From: Streptomyces fradiae
Lineage (GTDB): Bacteria; Actinomycetota; Actinomycetes; Streptomycetales; Streptomycetaceae
Assembly (NCBI RefSeq): GCF_041270065.1
Contig: NZ_CP065958.1
Location: 4,216,001-4,280,000, forward strand
Direction: 5' to 3'
DNA length: 64,000 bases
The notes under the pieces are model-generated. The model was not told the DNA's origin. It worked only from the letters and a program-made list of their open reading frames with translations, and did not search any database. This document shows, one piece after another, positions 47,551 to 55,542 of this stretch. The translations under genes were made by a program, and so were the position numbers. Each line of letters begins with the position of its first letter. Positions within the stretch are counted from its first letter, which is position 1.

Positions 47551-47569
47551 TATACCCCTCGTGGGTATA
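47551..47569. promoter_or_regulatory. CsoR operator
   Basis: TATACCCCTCGTGGGTATA is a 19-bp dyad with the 5'-TACCC...GGGTA core characteristic of CsoR boxes. It is 46 bp upstream of the csoR start, consistent with autorepression. Confidence 0.88.
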
Positions 47570-47647
47570 TGGTACCGATCCCCGCGAATCGGGGCGGGGG
47601 CCCGTGCAGATCACTGTGCCTGATGGGCGACACTGAAGGGACGCCGG

Positions 47648-47677
47648 TTAGCCGTGGCCGGATGATGCGCCTAGCAT
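47648..47677 (+). promoter_or_regulatory. Candidate promoter of the PhoU-like/pit operon
   Basis: TTAGCC (47648-47653), 18 bp, TAGCAT (47672-47677), about 35 bp before the start. No PHO-box repeat (GTTCACC at 11-bp period) is visible here, unlike the pst operon. Confidence 0.35.
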
Positions 47678-47712
47678 CAGCCTGACCGATTCCAGCACCC
47701 CGAGGACCCCAC

Positions 47713-48333
47713 GTGCGATTTCGTCTGACCCCCAGGGAGACGAGCTTCTACGACATGTTCGCCGCGTCCGCGGACAACATCGTCACGGGCGCCAAGCTCC
47801 TGATGGAACTGCTCGGAGCGGACTCCTCCGCCCGGGCCGAGATCGCGGAACGGATGCGGGCAGCGGAGCACGCCGGCGACGACGCGACCCACGCCATCTT
47901 CCACCAGCTGAACTCCTCCTTCATCACGCCGTTCGACCGCGAGGACATCTACTCCCTCGCCTCGTCCCTCGACGACATCATGGACTTCATGGAGGAGGCC
48001 GTCGACCTGGTCGTCCTCTACAACATCGAGGAACTGCCCAAGGGCGTCGAGCAGCAGATCGAGGTGCTGGCCCGGGCGGCGGAGCTCACCGCCGAGGCCA
48101 TGCCGAACCTGCGGACCATGGCGAACCTCACCGAGTACTGGATCGAGGTCAACCGGCTCGAGAACCAGGCCGACCAGATCCACCGCAAGCTGCTCGCCCA
48201 CCTCTTCAACGGCAAGTACGACGCCATCGAGGTGCTCAAGCTCAAGCAGGTCGTGGATGTGCTGGAAGAGGCGGCGGACGCGTTCGAGCACGTGGCCAAC
48301 ACGGTGGAGACCATCGCGGTCAAGGAGTCCTGA
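47713..48333 (+). CDS. PhoU-like DUF47 protein (Pit accessory)
   Basis: A 206-aa all-helical protein of the DUF47/TIGR00153 family, which resembles PhoU with paired E/D-rich motifs (AEHAGDDATHAIFHQL, DREDIYSLASSLDDIMDFMEEA). It binds metal clusters in related structures and is nearly always next to Pit permeases, acting as a regulatory or gating partner. GTG 47713; the pit gene follows after 6 bp. Confidence 0.93.
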   Translation: MRFRLTPRETSFYDMFAASADNIVTGAKLLMELLGADSSARAEIAERMRAAEHAGDDATHAIFHQLNSSFITPFDREDIYSLASSLDDIMDFMEEAVDLVVLYNIEELPKGVEQQIEVLARAAELTAEAMPNLRTMANLTEYWIEVNRLENQADQIHRKLLAHLFNGKYDAIEVLKLKQVVDVLEEAADAFEHVANTVETIAVKES

Positions 48334-48339
48334 GGCTTC

Positions 48340-49338
48340 GTGGACACCTTCGCTCTGATCGTGACCATCGGTGTCGCGCTCGGCTTCACGTATACGAACG
48401 GATTCCACGACTCGGCGAACGCCATCGCCACCTCGGTGTCGACCCGCGCGCTGACCCCGCGGGCGGCGCTCGCGATGGCCGCGGTCATGAACCTCGCCGG
48501 TGCCTTCCTCGGCAGCGGTGTCGCGAAGACCGTCAGCGAGGGGATCATCGAGACCCCGACCGGCGACAAGGGGATGGGCATCCTCTTCGCCGCGCTGGTC
48601 GGCGCGATCCTCTGGAACCTCGTCACCTGGTACTTCGGGCTGCCCTCGTCCTCCTCGCACGCGCTGTTCGGCGGCATGGTGGGCGCGGCGCTCGCGGGCG
48701 GCACGGAGGTCATCTGGTCGGGCGTGGTCGACAAGATCGTCATCCCGATGTTCGTCTCCCCGGTGGTCGGTCTGATCGTCGGCTACCTGGTCATGTGCGT
48801 CATCCTCTGGCTCTTCCGCAAGGCCAACCCGCACAAGGCCAAGCGCGGCTTCCGCATCGCGCAGACCGTCTCGGCGGCCGGCATGGCCCTCGGCCACGGT
48901 CTGCAGGACGCGCAGAAGACCATGGGCATCGTGGTGATGGCCCTGGTCATCGCCGATGTGCAGCAGTCGGGCGACGCGATCCCGGTCTGGGTGAAGATCG
49001 TCTGCGCCGTGATGCTCTCGCTCGGTACGTACGCGGGCGGCTGGCGGATCATGCGGACTCTCGGCCGCAAGATCATCGAGCTGGACCCGCCGCAGGGCTT
49101 CGCGGCCGAGACCACCGGCGCCTCGATCATGTTCGGCTCGGCGTTCCTCTTCCACGCGCCGATCTCCACGACCCATGTCATCACCTCGGCGATCATGGGT
49201 GTGGGCGCGACCAAGCGGGTCAACGCGGTCCGCTGGGGCGTCGCCAAGAACATCATCCTGGGCTGGTTCATTACGATGCCGGCCGCGGCGATCGTGGCGG
49301 CGGTGAGCTACTACATCGTGGCGCTCTTCTTCGGGTGA
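48340..49338 (+). CDS. pit: Low-affinity phosphate/metal-phosphate permease Pit
   Basis: A 332-aa inverted-repeat transporter with about ten TM segments. Both PiT signatures are present: FTYTNGFHDSANAIAT near the N-terminus and GLQDAQKTMGI mid-sequence, plus FHAPISTTHVITSAIMGVG. It imports neutral metal-phosphate complexes with protons. GTG 48340. The last 21 codons and stop are repeated 127 bp downstream (49400-49464). The neighbouring convergent pst operon is the high-affinity counterpart. Confidence 0.95.
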   Translation: MDTFALIVTIGVALGFTYTNGFHDSANAIATSVSTRALTPRAALAMAAVMNLAGAFLGSGVAKTVSEGIIETPTGDKGMGILFAALVGAILWNLVTWYFGLPSSSSHALFGGMVGAALAGGTEVIWSGVVDKIVIPMFVSPVVGLIVGYLVMCVILWLFRKANPHKAKRGFRIAQTVSAAGMALGHGLQDAQKTMGIVVMALVIADVQQSGDAIPVWVKIVCAVMLSLGTYAGGWRIMRTLGRKIIELDPPQGFAAETTGASIMFGSAFLFHAPISTTHVITSAIMGVGATKRVNAVRWGVAKNIILGWFITMPAAAIVAAVSYYIVALFFG

Positions 49339-49368
49339 CGAGCGGCGCCACCCGGCCTTGCTGGGGGT

Positions 49369-49386
49369 CCGGGGGTTATCCCCCGG
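49369..49386. repeat. Hairpin between pit and its duplicated tail
   Basis: CCGGGGG - TTAT - CCCCCGG, a perfect 7-bp stem, inside the 61-bp stretch between the pit stop and the copied tail. It can serve as a transcription terminator. Confidence 0.6.
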
Positions 49387-49399
49387 GGGATGCAGTATC

Positions 49400-49463
49400 A
49401 CGATGCCGGCCGCGGCGATCGTGGCGGCGGTGAGCTACTACATCGTGGCGCTCCTCTTCGGGT
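49400..49463 (+). pseudogene. Duplicated 3' end of pit
   Basis: Positions 49400-49463 repeat 49273-49336 with one mismatch in 64 bases. The copy starts at ACGATGCC and runs to the final codon, but ends in TAA instead of TGA. It encodes PAAAIVAAVSYYIVAL-like tail residues with Leu for Phe at one site. It has no start of its own and is not expected to be translated. Confidence 0.85.
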
Positions 49464-49483
49464 AACACCCCTGGAACGTGGTT

Positions 49484-49515
49484 GGGCCCGGCTCCCCTGT
49501 GGGGGAGCCGGGCCC
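49484..49515. terminator. Strong terminator between pit and pstB
   Basis: GGGCCCGGCTCCCC (49484-49497), loop TGTG, GGGGAGCCGGGCCC (49502-49515): a perfect 14-bp stem between convergent operons, usable from both sides. Confidence 0.9.
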
Positions 49516-49589
49516 TCTCGTTGTCGTACGGCGGCACCGCCATGCAGCACCGTACGACGCCACGCGGCGGAGCCGCATGGGGTATATGG

Positions 49590-50366
49590 CTATCCGAAGC
49601 GGCCGGAGATGTAGTCCTCGGTCGCCTGGACGCTCGGGTTGGAGAAGATGCGCTCGGTGTCGTCCAGCTCGATGAGCTTGCCGGGCTGGCCGACCGCCGC
49701 CAGGTTGAAGAAGGCGGTGCGGTCCGAGACGCGGGCGGCCTGCTGCATGTTGTGCGTCACGATGACGATCGTGAAGCGCTCCTTCAGCTCGCCGATGAGG
49801 TCCTCGATCGCCAGCGTCGAGATCGGGTCGAGGGCCGAGCAGGGCTCGTCCATCAGCAGCACGTCCGGCTCGACCGCGATGGCGCGGGCGATGCACAGGC
49901 GCTGCTGCTGACCGCCGGAGAGGCCGGAGCCCGGCTTGTTCAGGCGGTCCTTGACCTCGTTCCAGAGGTTGGCGCCCTTGAGGGAGCGCTCGACGATGTC
50001 GCTGAGCTGGGACTTCTTGTACGAGCCGTTGAGCCGCAGGCCCGCCGCCACGTTGTCGAAGATCGACATGGTGGGGAAGGGGTTCGGGCGCTGGAAGACC
50101 ATGCCGACGGTGCGGCGCACGGCGACGGGGTCGACCCCGGAGCCGTACAGGTTCTCGTCGTCCAGCATCACCTTGCCCTCGACGCGGCCGCCGGGGGTGA
50201 CCTCGTGCATGCGGTTCAGGGTGCGCAGGAAGGTGGACTTGCCGCAGCCGGAGGGGCCGATGAAGGCCGTCACGGAGCGGGGCTCGACGGTCATCGAGAT
50301 GTCGTCGATCGCCTTGTGGTTGCCGTAGTACGCGGAGAGGCCGCTGACGTCGATTCGCTTGGCCAT
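49590..50366 (-). CDS. pstB: Phosphate ABC transporter ATP-binding protein PstB
   Basis: A 258-aa ATPase. Walker [15 protein letters not shown] signature [14 protein letters not shown], Walker [16 protein letters not shown] and H-loop VTHNMQQA are all present. It drives high-affinity phosphate import through PstCA. It is the last pst gene, 53 bp after pstA. Length is the family norm. Confidence 0.97.
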   Translation of the reverse strand: MAKRIDVSGLSAYYGNHKAIDDISMTVEPRSVTAFIGPSGCGKSTFLRTLNRMHEVTPGGRVEGKVMLDDENLYGSGVDPVAVRRTVGMVFQRPNPFPTMSIFDNVAAGLRLNGSYKKSQLSDIVERSLKGANLWNEVKDRLNKPGSGLSGGQQQRLCIARAIAVEPDVLLMDEPCSALDPISTLAIEDLIGELKERFTIVIVTHNMQQAARVSDRTAFFNLAAVGQPGKLIELDDTERIFSNPSVQATEDYISGRFG

Positions 50367-50419
50367 ATCAATTCACATCCAGAGGTGCCGCCACTCGGCG
50401 GCAGCCGAAAGTCGAGGCC

Positions 50420-51490
50420 TCAGCGGCCGGTCTTCGGGGCCTTCCAGCGGGCGATACCGCGGGCCACCAGGTTGAGGATCATGACGAAGGCGATCAGGAC
50501 GAGCGCGGCGGCCCAGGCGCGGGCCACGGCGGCGTCGGTGCCGACCGCGTACTGCTCGTACACGTAGAGCGGCAGGGAGGACTGGGCGCCTTCGAAGGGG
50601 TTCGGGTTGATGAGCTTCGTACCGAACACGAGGAGGAGTACGGGGGCCGTCTCACCGGTGATGCGGGCGACCGCGAGCATGACGCCCGTGGTGATGCCGC
50701 CGATCGCGGTGGGCAGGACCACCTTCAGGATCGTGCGCCACTTGGGGATGCCGAGGGCGAGGGAGGCCTCGCGCAGCTCGTTCGGGACGAGCTTGAGCAT
50801 CTCCTCGGTGGAGCGGACCACGACCGGCATCATCAGGATCGCGAGGGCCATCGCGCCGGCGAAACCGGAGGGGCCGAAGCCCAGGATCAGGTTCCAGGTG
50901 GCGAGGACGAAGAGGCCCGCGACGATCGACGGGATACCCGTCATGACGTCGACGAAGAAGGTGACGGCGGAGGCGAGCTTCCCGCCGCCGTACTCGACGA
51001 GGTAGACCGCGGTGAGCAGGCCGATCGGGGCGGCGATCAGGGTCGCGATGCCGACCTGCTCGATGGTGCCGAGCAGGGCGTGGTAGACACCGCCGCCGGC
51101 CTCGGCGTCGAGGACGCCGTTCATGGAGTGGCTGAGGAAGTACGGGTCGAGGACCTCGATGCCCTTGCTGATCGTGACCCAGGCGAGGGAGAGCAGCGGG
51201 ACGACGGCGAGGACGAAGCAGACCCAGACGAGGCTGGTCGCGACCCGGTCCTTGGCCTGGCGGGCGCCCTCGACCTTGGTGGTGATGGCGAAGGTGGCGA
51301 GGACGAAGATCAGCGCGGCGATCAGGCCCCACTGAACCTTGCTGTGCCAGCCGGCGCCGAGGCCGATGCCGATGCCCGCGGCGATGGAGCCGACGGCGAT
51401 CGCGGCGGGGGTCCAGCGCGGGAGGTGGGCGTGGGCGAGCGGGCGGCGCGGGGCGACGGCCACCGGACGGTCCTGTACGGCGTGGCTCAT
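50420..51490 (-). CDS. pstA: Phosphate ABC transporter permease PstA
   Basis: A 356-aa permease with the EAA-like cytoplasmic loop NELREASLALGIPKWRTILKVVLPTA and core helices of the PstA type (GIPSIVAGLFVLATW). The N-terminus is longer than in E. coli PstA, with two additional TM segments (about 28-75). ATG 51490 overlaps the pstC stop by 4 bp. Confidence 0.96.
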   Translation of the reverse strand: MSHAVQDRPVAVAPRRPLAHAHLPRWTPAAIAVGSIAAGIGIGLGAGWHSKVQWGLIAALIFVLATFAITTKVEGARQAKDRVATSLVWVCFVLAVVPLLSLAWVTISKGIEVLDPYFLSHSMNGVLDAEAGGGVYHALLGTIEQVGIATLIAAPIGLLTAVYLVEYGGGKLASAVTFFVDVMTGIPSIVAGLFVLATWNLILGFGPSGFAGAMALAILMMPVVVRSTEEMLKLVPNELREASLALGIPKWRTILKVVLPTAIGGITTGVMLAVARITGETAPVLLLVFGTKLINPNPFEGAQSSLPLYVYEQYAVGTDAAVARAWAAALVLIAFVMILNLVARGIARWKAPKTGR

Positions 51491-52461
51491 GCGTTCGCCC
51501 CCGAGTACTCCTTGCGGCGCGCGATGATCATGCGGGCGGCGCCGTTGACCAGCAGGGTGATGACGAAGAGGACGAGGCCGGAGGCGATCAGGGCGTCGCG
51601 GCCGTACTCGTTGGCCTCGTTGAACTTCGCGGCGATGTTCTGGGCGAAGGTGCCGCCGCCCGGGTCGAGCAGGTGGCCCGAGAGCAGGAAGCTGGGGGAG
51701 AGGACGACGGCGACGGCCATCGTCTCGCCGAGGGCGCGGCCCAGGCCGAGCATCGAGGCGGAGATGATGCCGGAGCGGCCGAAGGGCAGCACCGACATGC
51801 GGATGACCTCCCAGCGGGTGGCGCCGAGGGCCAGTGCGGCCTCCTCGTGCATCCGCGGGACCTGGAGGAAGACCTCGCGGGTCACGTTGGTGATGATCGG
51901 GAGGATCATGATCGCCAGCAGGATGCCGACGGTGAACATGTTGCGGGCGACGCCGTCGCTGGACTTGTCGAAGATGTACGTCCAGCCCAGGTACTGGTCG
52001 AGCCACTGGTTCAGGCCGTCCAGGTACGGCACCAGGAAGATCGCGCCCCAGAGGCCGTAGATGATGCTGGGCACGGCGGCGAGCAGGTCGACCACGTACG
52101 CGAGCGGCTTGGCCAGCTTGCGCGGGGCGTAGTGCGAGATGAAGAGCGCGATGCCGATGGCGACCGGCACGGCGATGAGCATCGCGATGATCGAGGAGAC
52201 GATCGTGCCGAAGGCGAGGACGGCGATGCCGAAGACCGGCGGGTCGCCGGCCGGGTTCCACTCGAAGGTGGTGAAGAAGTTCGTGCTGTCGTCGGAGATC
52301 GCGAGGACGGCGCGGTAGGTGAGGAAGACCGCGATCGCGGCCATGATCACGAGGAGGGTGATGCCGGAGCCGCGGGACAGGCCGCTGAAGACGCGGTCCC
52401 CGGGGCGGGTCGCGCTCTTGGCGCGCCGGCTCCTTTGTATGTCTGGTGTGGTGGAAGCCAT
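51487..52461 (-). CDS. pstC: Phosphate ABC transporter permease PstC
   Basis: A 324-aa permease with six TM helices and the coupling loop MHEEAALALGATRWEVIRMSVLPFG. It forms the transmembrane pore with PstA. 154 bp separate it from pstS, containing no gene; the gap includes a GAGCGAGCGAGC-like repeat (about 52502-52519) and a CCGGGGACGG/CCGTCCCCGG hairpin (about 52565-52610). Confidence 0.96.
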   Translation of the reverse strand: MASTTPDIQRSRRAKSATRPGDRVFSGLSRGSGITLLVIMAAIAVFLTYRAVLAISDDSTNFFTTFEWNPAGDPPVFGIAVLAFGTIVSSIIAMLIAVPVAIGIALFISHYAPRKLAKPLAYVVDLLAAVPSIIYGLWGAIFLVPYLDGLNQWLDQYLGWTYIFDKSSDGVARNMFTVGILLAIMILPIITNVTREVFLQVPRMHEEAALALGATRWEVIRMSVLPFGRSGIISASMLGLGRALGETMAVAVVLSPSFLLSGHLLDPGGGTFAQNIAAKFNEANEYGRDALIASGLVLFVITLLVNGAARMIIARRKEYSGANA

Positions 52462-52565
52462 CTGAGTTTCTCCGGTCTGCGGGGGCCGGTACGGACGGCG
52501 CGCGAGCGAGCGAGCGAGCTGCGGCGCGTGCGTACGGTCCGGTCCCCTGGCGGCGGTGCACCGGA

Positions 52566-52611
52566 TGCCGGGGACGGCCCCCCTACGGGAGATGAGGGGC
52601 CGTCCCCGGTC
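52566..52611 (-). terminator. Attenuating hairpin after pstS
   Basis: GCCGGGGACGGCCCC and GGGGCCGTCCCCGG form a long stem with a short loop, between pstS and pstC. It can reduce read-through so that the binding protein is made in excess, as is common in ABC operons. Confidence 0.7.
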
Positions 52612-52615
52612 GGGG

Positions 52616-53752
52616 TCAGGACAGGGTGGGGACGATCTCGCGGACCTTGGCCGCGATCTCGGCCGGGAGCGGCGCGTAGCCGGCGGCGGGCAGGACCTTC
52701 TGGCCCTCCTCGCTGACGGTGTAGTTCAGGAACGCCTTCAGGGTCGAGAGGGTCTCGGCCTTGTTGCCCTTGTCGCAGGCGATCTCGTACGTGACGAGGG
52801 TGATCGGGTAGGCGCCCTCGGCCTTGGTGGCGTAGTCGAGGGAGAGCGCCAGGTCGCTGCCGGTGCCCTTGATCTTCGCGGCGCCGATGGCCTTGGAGGC
52901 GTTCTCGGCGGTGGCGGCGACCGGGGCGGAGGCGCCGGTGTTGATGCTGACCGTGCTGATCTTGTTGGCGGTCGCGTAGGAGAGCTCGAAGTAGCCGATG
53001 GAGCCCTCGGCGTCCTTGACCGCGGTGGCGACGCCGGAGGAGCCGTTGGCGGCCTGGCCACCCTGCGCCGGCCACGACTTCGACTTCGGGTCGTACTTCC
53101 AGTCGGCCGCGGCGGCGGTCGAGAGGTACTTGCCCAGGTTCTGGGTGGTGCCCGACTCGTCGGAGCGGTGGAAGGCCTGGATGGTGGAGTCGGGGAGCTT
53201 GGCGCCCGGGTTCAGCTTGGCGATCGCCGCGTCGTTCCACTTGGTGATCTTGTTGTCGAAGATCTTGGCCAGGGTGGGGGCGTCCAGGACCAGGTTGTCC
53301 ACGCCGTCCAGCTTGTAGCCGATGGCGATCGGGCCGCCGACCATCGGGAGGTTGACGCCCTTGCCGCCCTTGCAGATCTTCTGCGACTCGGCGACCTCTT
53401 CGTCCTTCAGGGCGGAGTCGGAGCCGGCCATGGCGACCTGGCCCTGGTTGAACTTGGTGATGCCGCCGCCGGAACCGATCGGCTGGTAGTTGATCTCGAC
53501 GCCGGAGCAGGCGGCCTGGAAGTTCTTCACCCACAGGTCCATGGCGTTCTTCTGCGCGCTGGAACCGGCCGCGAGCAGCTGGCCCTTGGCGCCGTCGCAC
53601 TTGATGTTCGACGCGGCGGCCGAGGTCTTGCCGCCGTCCTTGGTGGGCTCGTTGTTGTTGTCCGAACCACACGCCGAGAGGACGAGCGCGCCGGAGACGA
53701 CGAGGGCACCGATCGCGGAGGCGCGAAGCCCGTTCTTACGCGAAAGCTTCAC
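52616..53752 (-). CDS. pstS: Phosphate-binding lipoprotein PstS
   Basis: A 378-aa binding protein. Signal peptide with lipobox L-S-A-C (Cys about 28), then D/N-rich linker and the PstS domain: LLAAGSSAQKNAM, YQPIGSGGGITKFNQGQV, GSDSALKDEEV and FHRSDESGTTQNLGKYL, which contain the phosphate-contacting Ser, Arg, Asp and Thr. ATG 53752 has upstream AAGGAA. The PHO box and candidate -10 upstream indicate PhoP control. Confidence 0.97.
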   Translation of the reverse strand: MKLSRKNGLRASAIGALVVSGALVLSACGSDNNNEPTKDGGKTSAAASNIKCDGAKGQLLAAGSSAQKNAMDLWVKNFQAACSGVEINYQPIGSGGGITKFNQGQVAMAGSDSALKDEEVAESQKICKGGKGVNLPMVGGPIAIGYKLDGVDNLVLDAPTLAKIFDNKITKWNDAAIAKLNPGAKLPDSTIQAFHRSDESGTTQNLGKYLSTAAAADWKYDPKSKSWPAQGGQAANGSSGVATAVKDAEGSIGYFELSYATANKISTVSINTGASAPVAATAENASKAIGAAKIKGTGSDLALSLDYATKAEGAYPITLVTYEIACDKGNKAETLSTLKAFLNYTVSEEGQKVLPAAGYAPLPAEIAAKVREIVPTLS

Positions 53753-54004
53753 TTTCGGCTGTTCCTTCCAGAAGTCGCCTGCCGTGGACCGTGGCGTCCT
53801 GAACGTTGTACGGCGGCGCGTGTCGGGGTGGTCGGTGCATCACTGGGTTCCGCACCGTGTACGACCGAAATTAGGCAGAACAGGTGAAGCGGTCGACGGA
53901 GGAGAGTGAACGGGAGGTGAACCATGCCGTAAGCCCGGGTGTGGTCGCTCGGGTGCGGTCGCCGAGGTCTGGTCGCCCGGGCCGGGGGTGTGGCGTGGCG
54001 CGGG
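53753..54004 (-). promoter_or_regulatory. pstS upstream region
   Basis: 252 bp without a gene. It contains the PHO box (53915-53932) and a candidate -10 TAATTT (complement of 53868-53873), leaving a leader of about 110 nt. It is intergenic with the convergent-side NUDIX gene, which ends at 54005 and is also transcribed leftwards. Confidence 0.75.
53915..53932 (-). promoter_or_regulatory. PHO box (PhoP-binding direct repeats)
   Basis: On the minus strand GTTCACC (53932-53926) and GTTCACT (53921-53915) are direct repeats with an exact 11-bp period, the streptomycete PhoP-box unit. A further GTTCACC-like CTTCACC lies at 53889-53883. The box is about 42 bp upstream of the candidate -10, an activator position. 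Confidence 0.88.
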
Positions 54005-54412
54005 TTACGAGGGCCGGCTGGCGGTCGTCGCGAGGAGGGCGTCCAGGAGCTCGCGGTCGCGGGCCTGGCTGAGCCGGGCGCGGGCCGCGGCCGGGGGCAG
54101 CCAGAGCAGGGCGTCGACCTCGCGGCCGGGCGTGAAGGTGCCGCCGAGGGCGCGGGCCGCCCAGTAGTGGACCTCCTTGGGCCGGCCCTGCGCGAGGTAC
54201 TGCACGGAGGGCAGCCGGGCGCCCAGCTCGCAGCTCTGGCCGGTCTCCTCCTCGACCTCGCGCACCGCGCAGGCGGCCAGGGTCTCGCCGCGCTTGAGCT
54301 TGCCCTTCGGGTGCGACCAGTCGTCGTATTTCGGCCGGTGGACGAGCGCGATCTCGATGCCCTCGCCCGGCTTGGCCCGGCGCCACAGGACGCAGCCCGC
54401 CGCCAGGATCAC
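54005..54412 (-). CDS. NUDIX hydrolase
   Basis: A 135-aa single-domain pyrophosphohydrolase. Perfect NUDIX box from G37: G-x5-E43-x7-R51-E52-V-x-E55-E56-x-G58. The HPKGKLKRGE start of the box is the wording of the MutT1/diadenosine-polyphosphate hydrolase group. GTG 54412 overlaps the CHAD gene stop by 4 bp. In an operon with polyphosphate kinase it could hydrolyse inositol/dinucleoside polyphosphates or nucleotide by-products; the substrate is unproven. Confidence 0.9.
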   Translation of the reverse strand: MILAAGCVLWRRAKPGEGIEIALVHRPKYDDWSHPKGKLKRGETLAACAVREVEEETGQSCELGARLPSVQYLAQGRPKEVHYWAARALGGTFTPGREVDALLWLPPAAARARLSQARDRELLDALLATTASRPS

Positions 54413-55542
54413 GGCACCGCCGCCGTGGCGCGGGTCCAGGCGCGCTGGAAGGCGAAGCGGGCGGCCTCGACCTCGTGGCGCTGGTCGGCGTGGAGGACCC
54501 CGAGGGCGTACGCGGTGGCCGGGGCGATCCGGGGGGTGCGGGCGGCGGCGGCCGCGGCGGCGGCGGCTTCGGCGGCGTCCCTGTGCCGGTCCAGGGCGCG
54601 GGCCGCCTCGTACAGCACCGGGTCGGGATCGGTGCCGCGCAGCACCTCGCCGGCGTAGCGGTGCAGCCGCAGCAGGCCGCGGGTCTGGTGCCAGGGGGTG
54701 TCCTGGGCCTCGCCGGCGGCGAGCGCGAGGGCCTCGGCGTTGTACGGGTGGGCGGCGCGGGCCAGCGGCAGGGCGCCGATCGCGTCGAGCAGCCGGTGTT
54801 CGACGACGCTCGCGGGCGCCTGGAGCACCTCGGCGGCGCGGGCGGCGCCGGCGGGACCGAACGGCACCTCGGAGGCGAGCAGGGCGACGGCGTCGGCGAC
54901 GGCGTGGAAGCGGGAGGAGCCCAGGGCCTGGAGGGCGGCGGAGTGGGCGCGGGTCCGGGCGAGGGTCAGCTGCCGTTCGAGCAGGGCGCCGGCCCGGGCG
55001 GCGCCGACGGCCAGGCCGCGGGCGGCGCTGTCCGCGGTGCGCGGGGCGGGCACGGGTCCGTCGCTCGACAGCCGGGACAGCGCGTCCATCAGGCGGACGA
55101 GCCGGGCGGTGCAGGCGTGCTCCAGGGCGAGGGTGCCGGAGAGCCAGGCCAGCTCGGCGCGGAGCTGGTCGGCCCAGCCGGTGTCGAGCAGCGGCCGGAA
55201 GGTGTGGAGGGTGCCGCTGATCCGGCGGGCGGCCGCCCGCAGGGTGCGGGCGGCCTCCTCGGCGCCGGCCGAGTCGGCGCCGCTCTCGGTGTGCAGCCGC
55301 AGGCCGCGGAGGAAGTCCGCGGCCCGCCCGTGCAGATAGGGGGCGAGCACCTCGCCGGCGGAGAGCTCGCCCGCGGAGACCTCGGGCACGTAGACCTCGG
55401 GCGAGGTCGCGGCCGGGGCCGCGGACCCGGACCCGGACCCGGACCCGGACCCGGACCGAGACCCGGACCGAGACCCGGACCGGGACCCGGACGCGCCGGT
55501 GTCCGGCGCGATCGCCGCCGAGGTGATGTCAGGGTTGTGCAC
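54409..55542 (-). CDS. CHAD-domain protein (polyphosphate-associated)
   Basis: A 377-aa protein. Residues about 18-40 are a Gly/Ser(-Arg) repeat; the rest is an all-helical CHAD region (about 60-370) with basic helices such as [44 protein letters not shown] domains bind polyphosphate on a basic surface. The typical VHDMRVATRR and VRDLDV motifs are altered here (LEHACT replaces the latter), so binding may be changed. GTG 55542 overlaps the ppk stop by 14 bp, and its own stop overlaps the NUDIX gene. Partner role with Ppk is inferred. Confidence 0.85.
   Translation of the reverse strand: MHNPDITSAAIAPDTGASGSRSGSRSGSRSGSGSGSGSGSAAPAATSPEVYVPEVSAGELSAGEVLAPYLHGRAADFLRGLRLHTESGADSAGAEEAARTLRAAARRISGTLHTFRPLLDTGWADQLRAELAWLSGTLALEHACTARLVRLMDALSRLSSDGPVPAPRTADSAARGLAVGAARAGALLERQLTLARTRAHSAALQALGSSRFHAVADAVALLASEVPFGPAGAARAAEVLQAPASVVEHRLLDAIGALPLARAAHPYNAEALALAAGEAQDTPWHQTRGLLRLHRYAGEVLRGTDPDPVLYEAARALDRHRDAAEAAAAAAAAARTPRIAPATAYALGVLHADQRHEVEAARFAFQRAWTRATAAVP
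55428..55493. repeat. GGACCC-type tandem repeat in the CHAD N-terminus
   Basis: About 6-bp units (GGACCC), then 12-bp GGACCGAGACCC units, tandemly arranged over ~65 bp, encode the Ser/Gly/Arg run. Copy number is likely to be variable. Confidence 0.8.

Noticed and set aside
49390..49614. Open frame running through the duplicated pit tail
   Set aside because: It shares the copied DNA in another frame, crosses a terminator hairpin and has no protein features.
55428..55493. CRISPR-like repeat
   Set aside because: Units are 6-12 bp, contiguous and in frame within a gene; there are no spacers.
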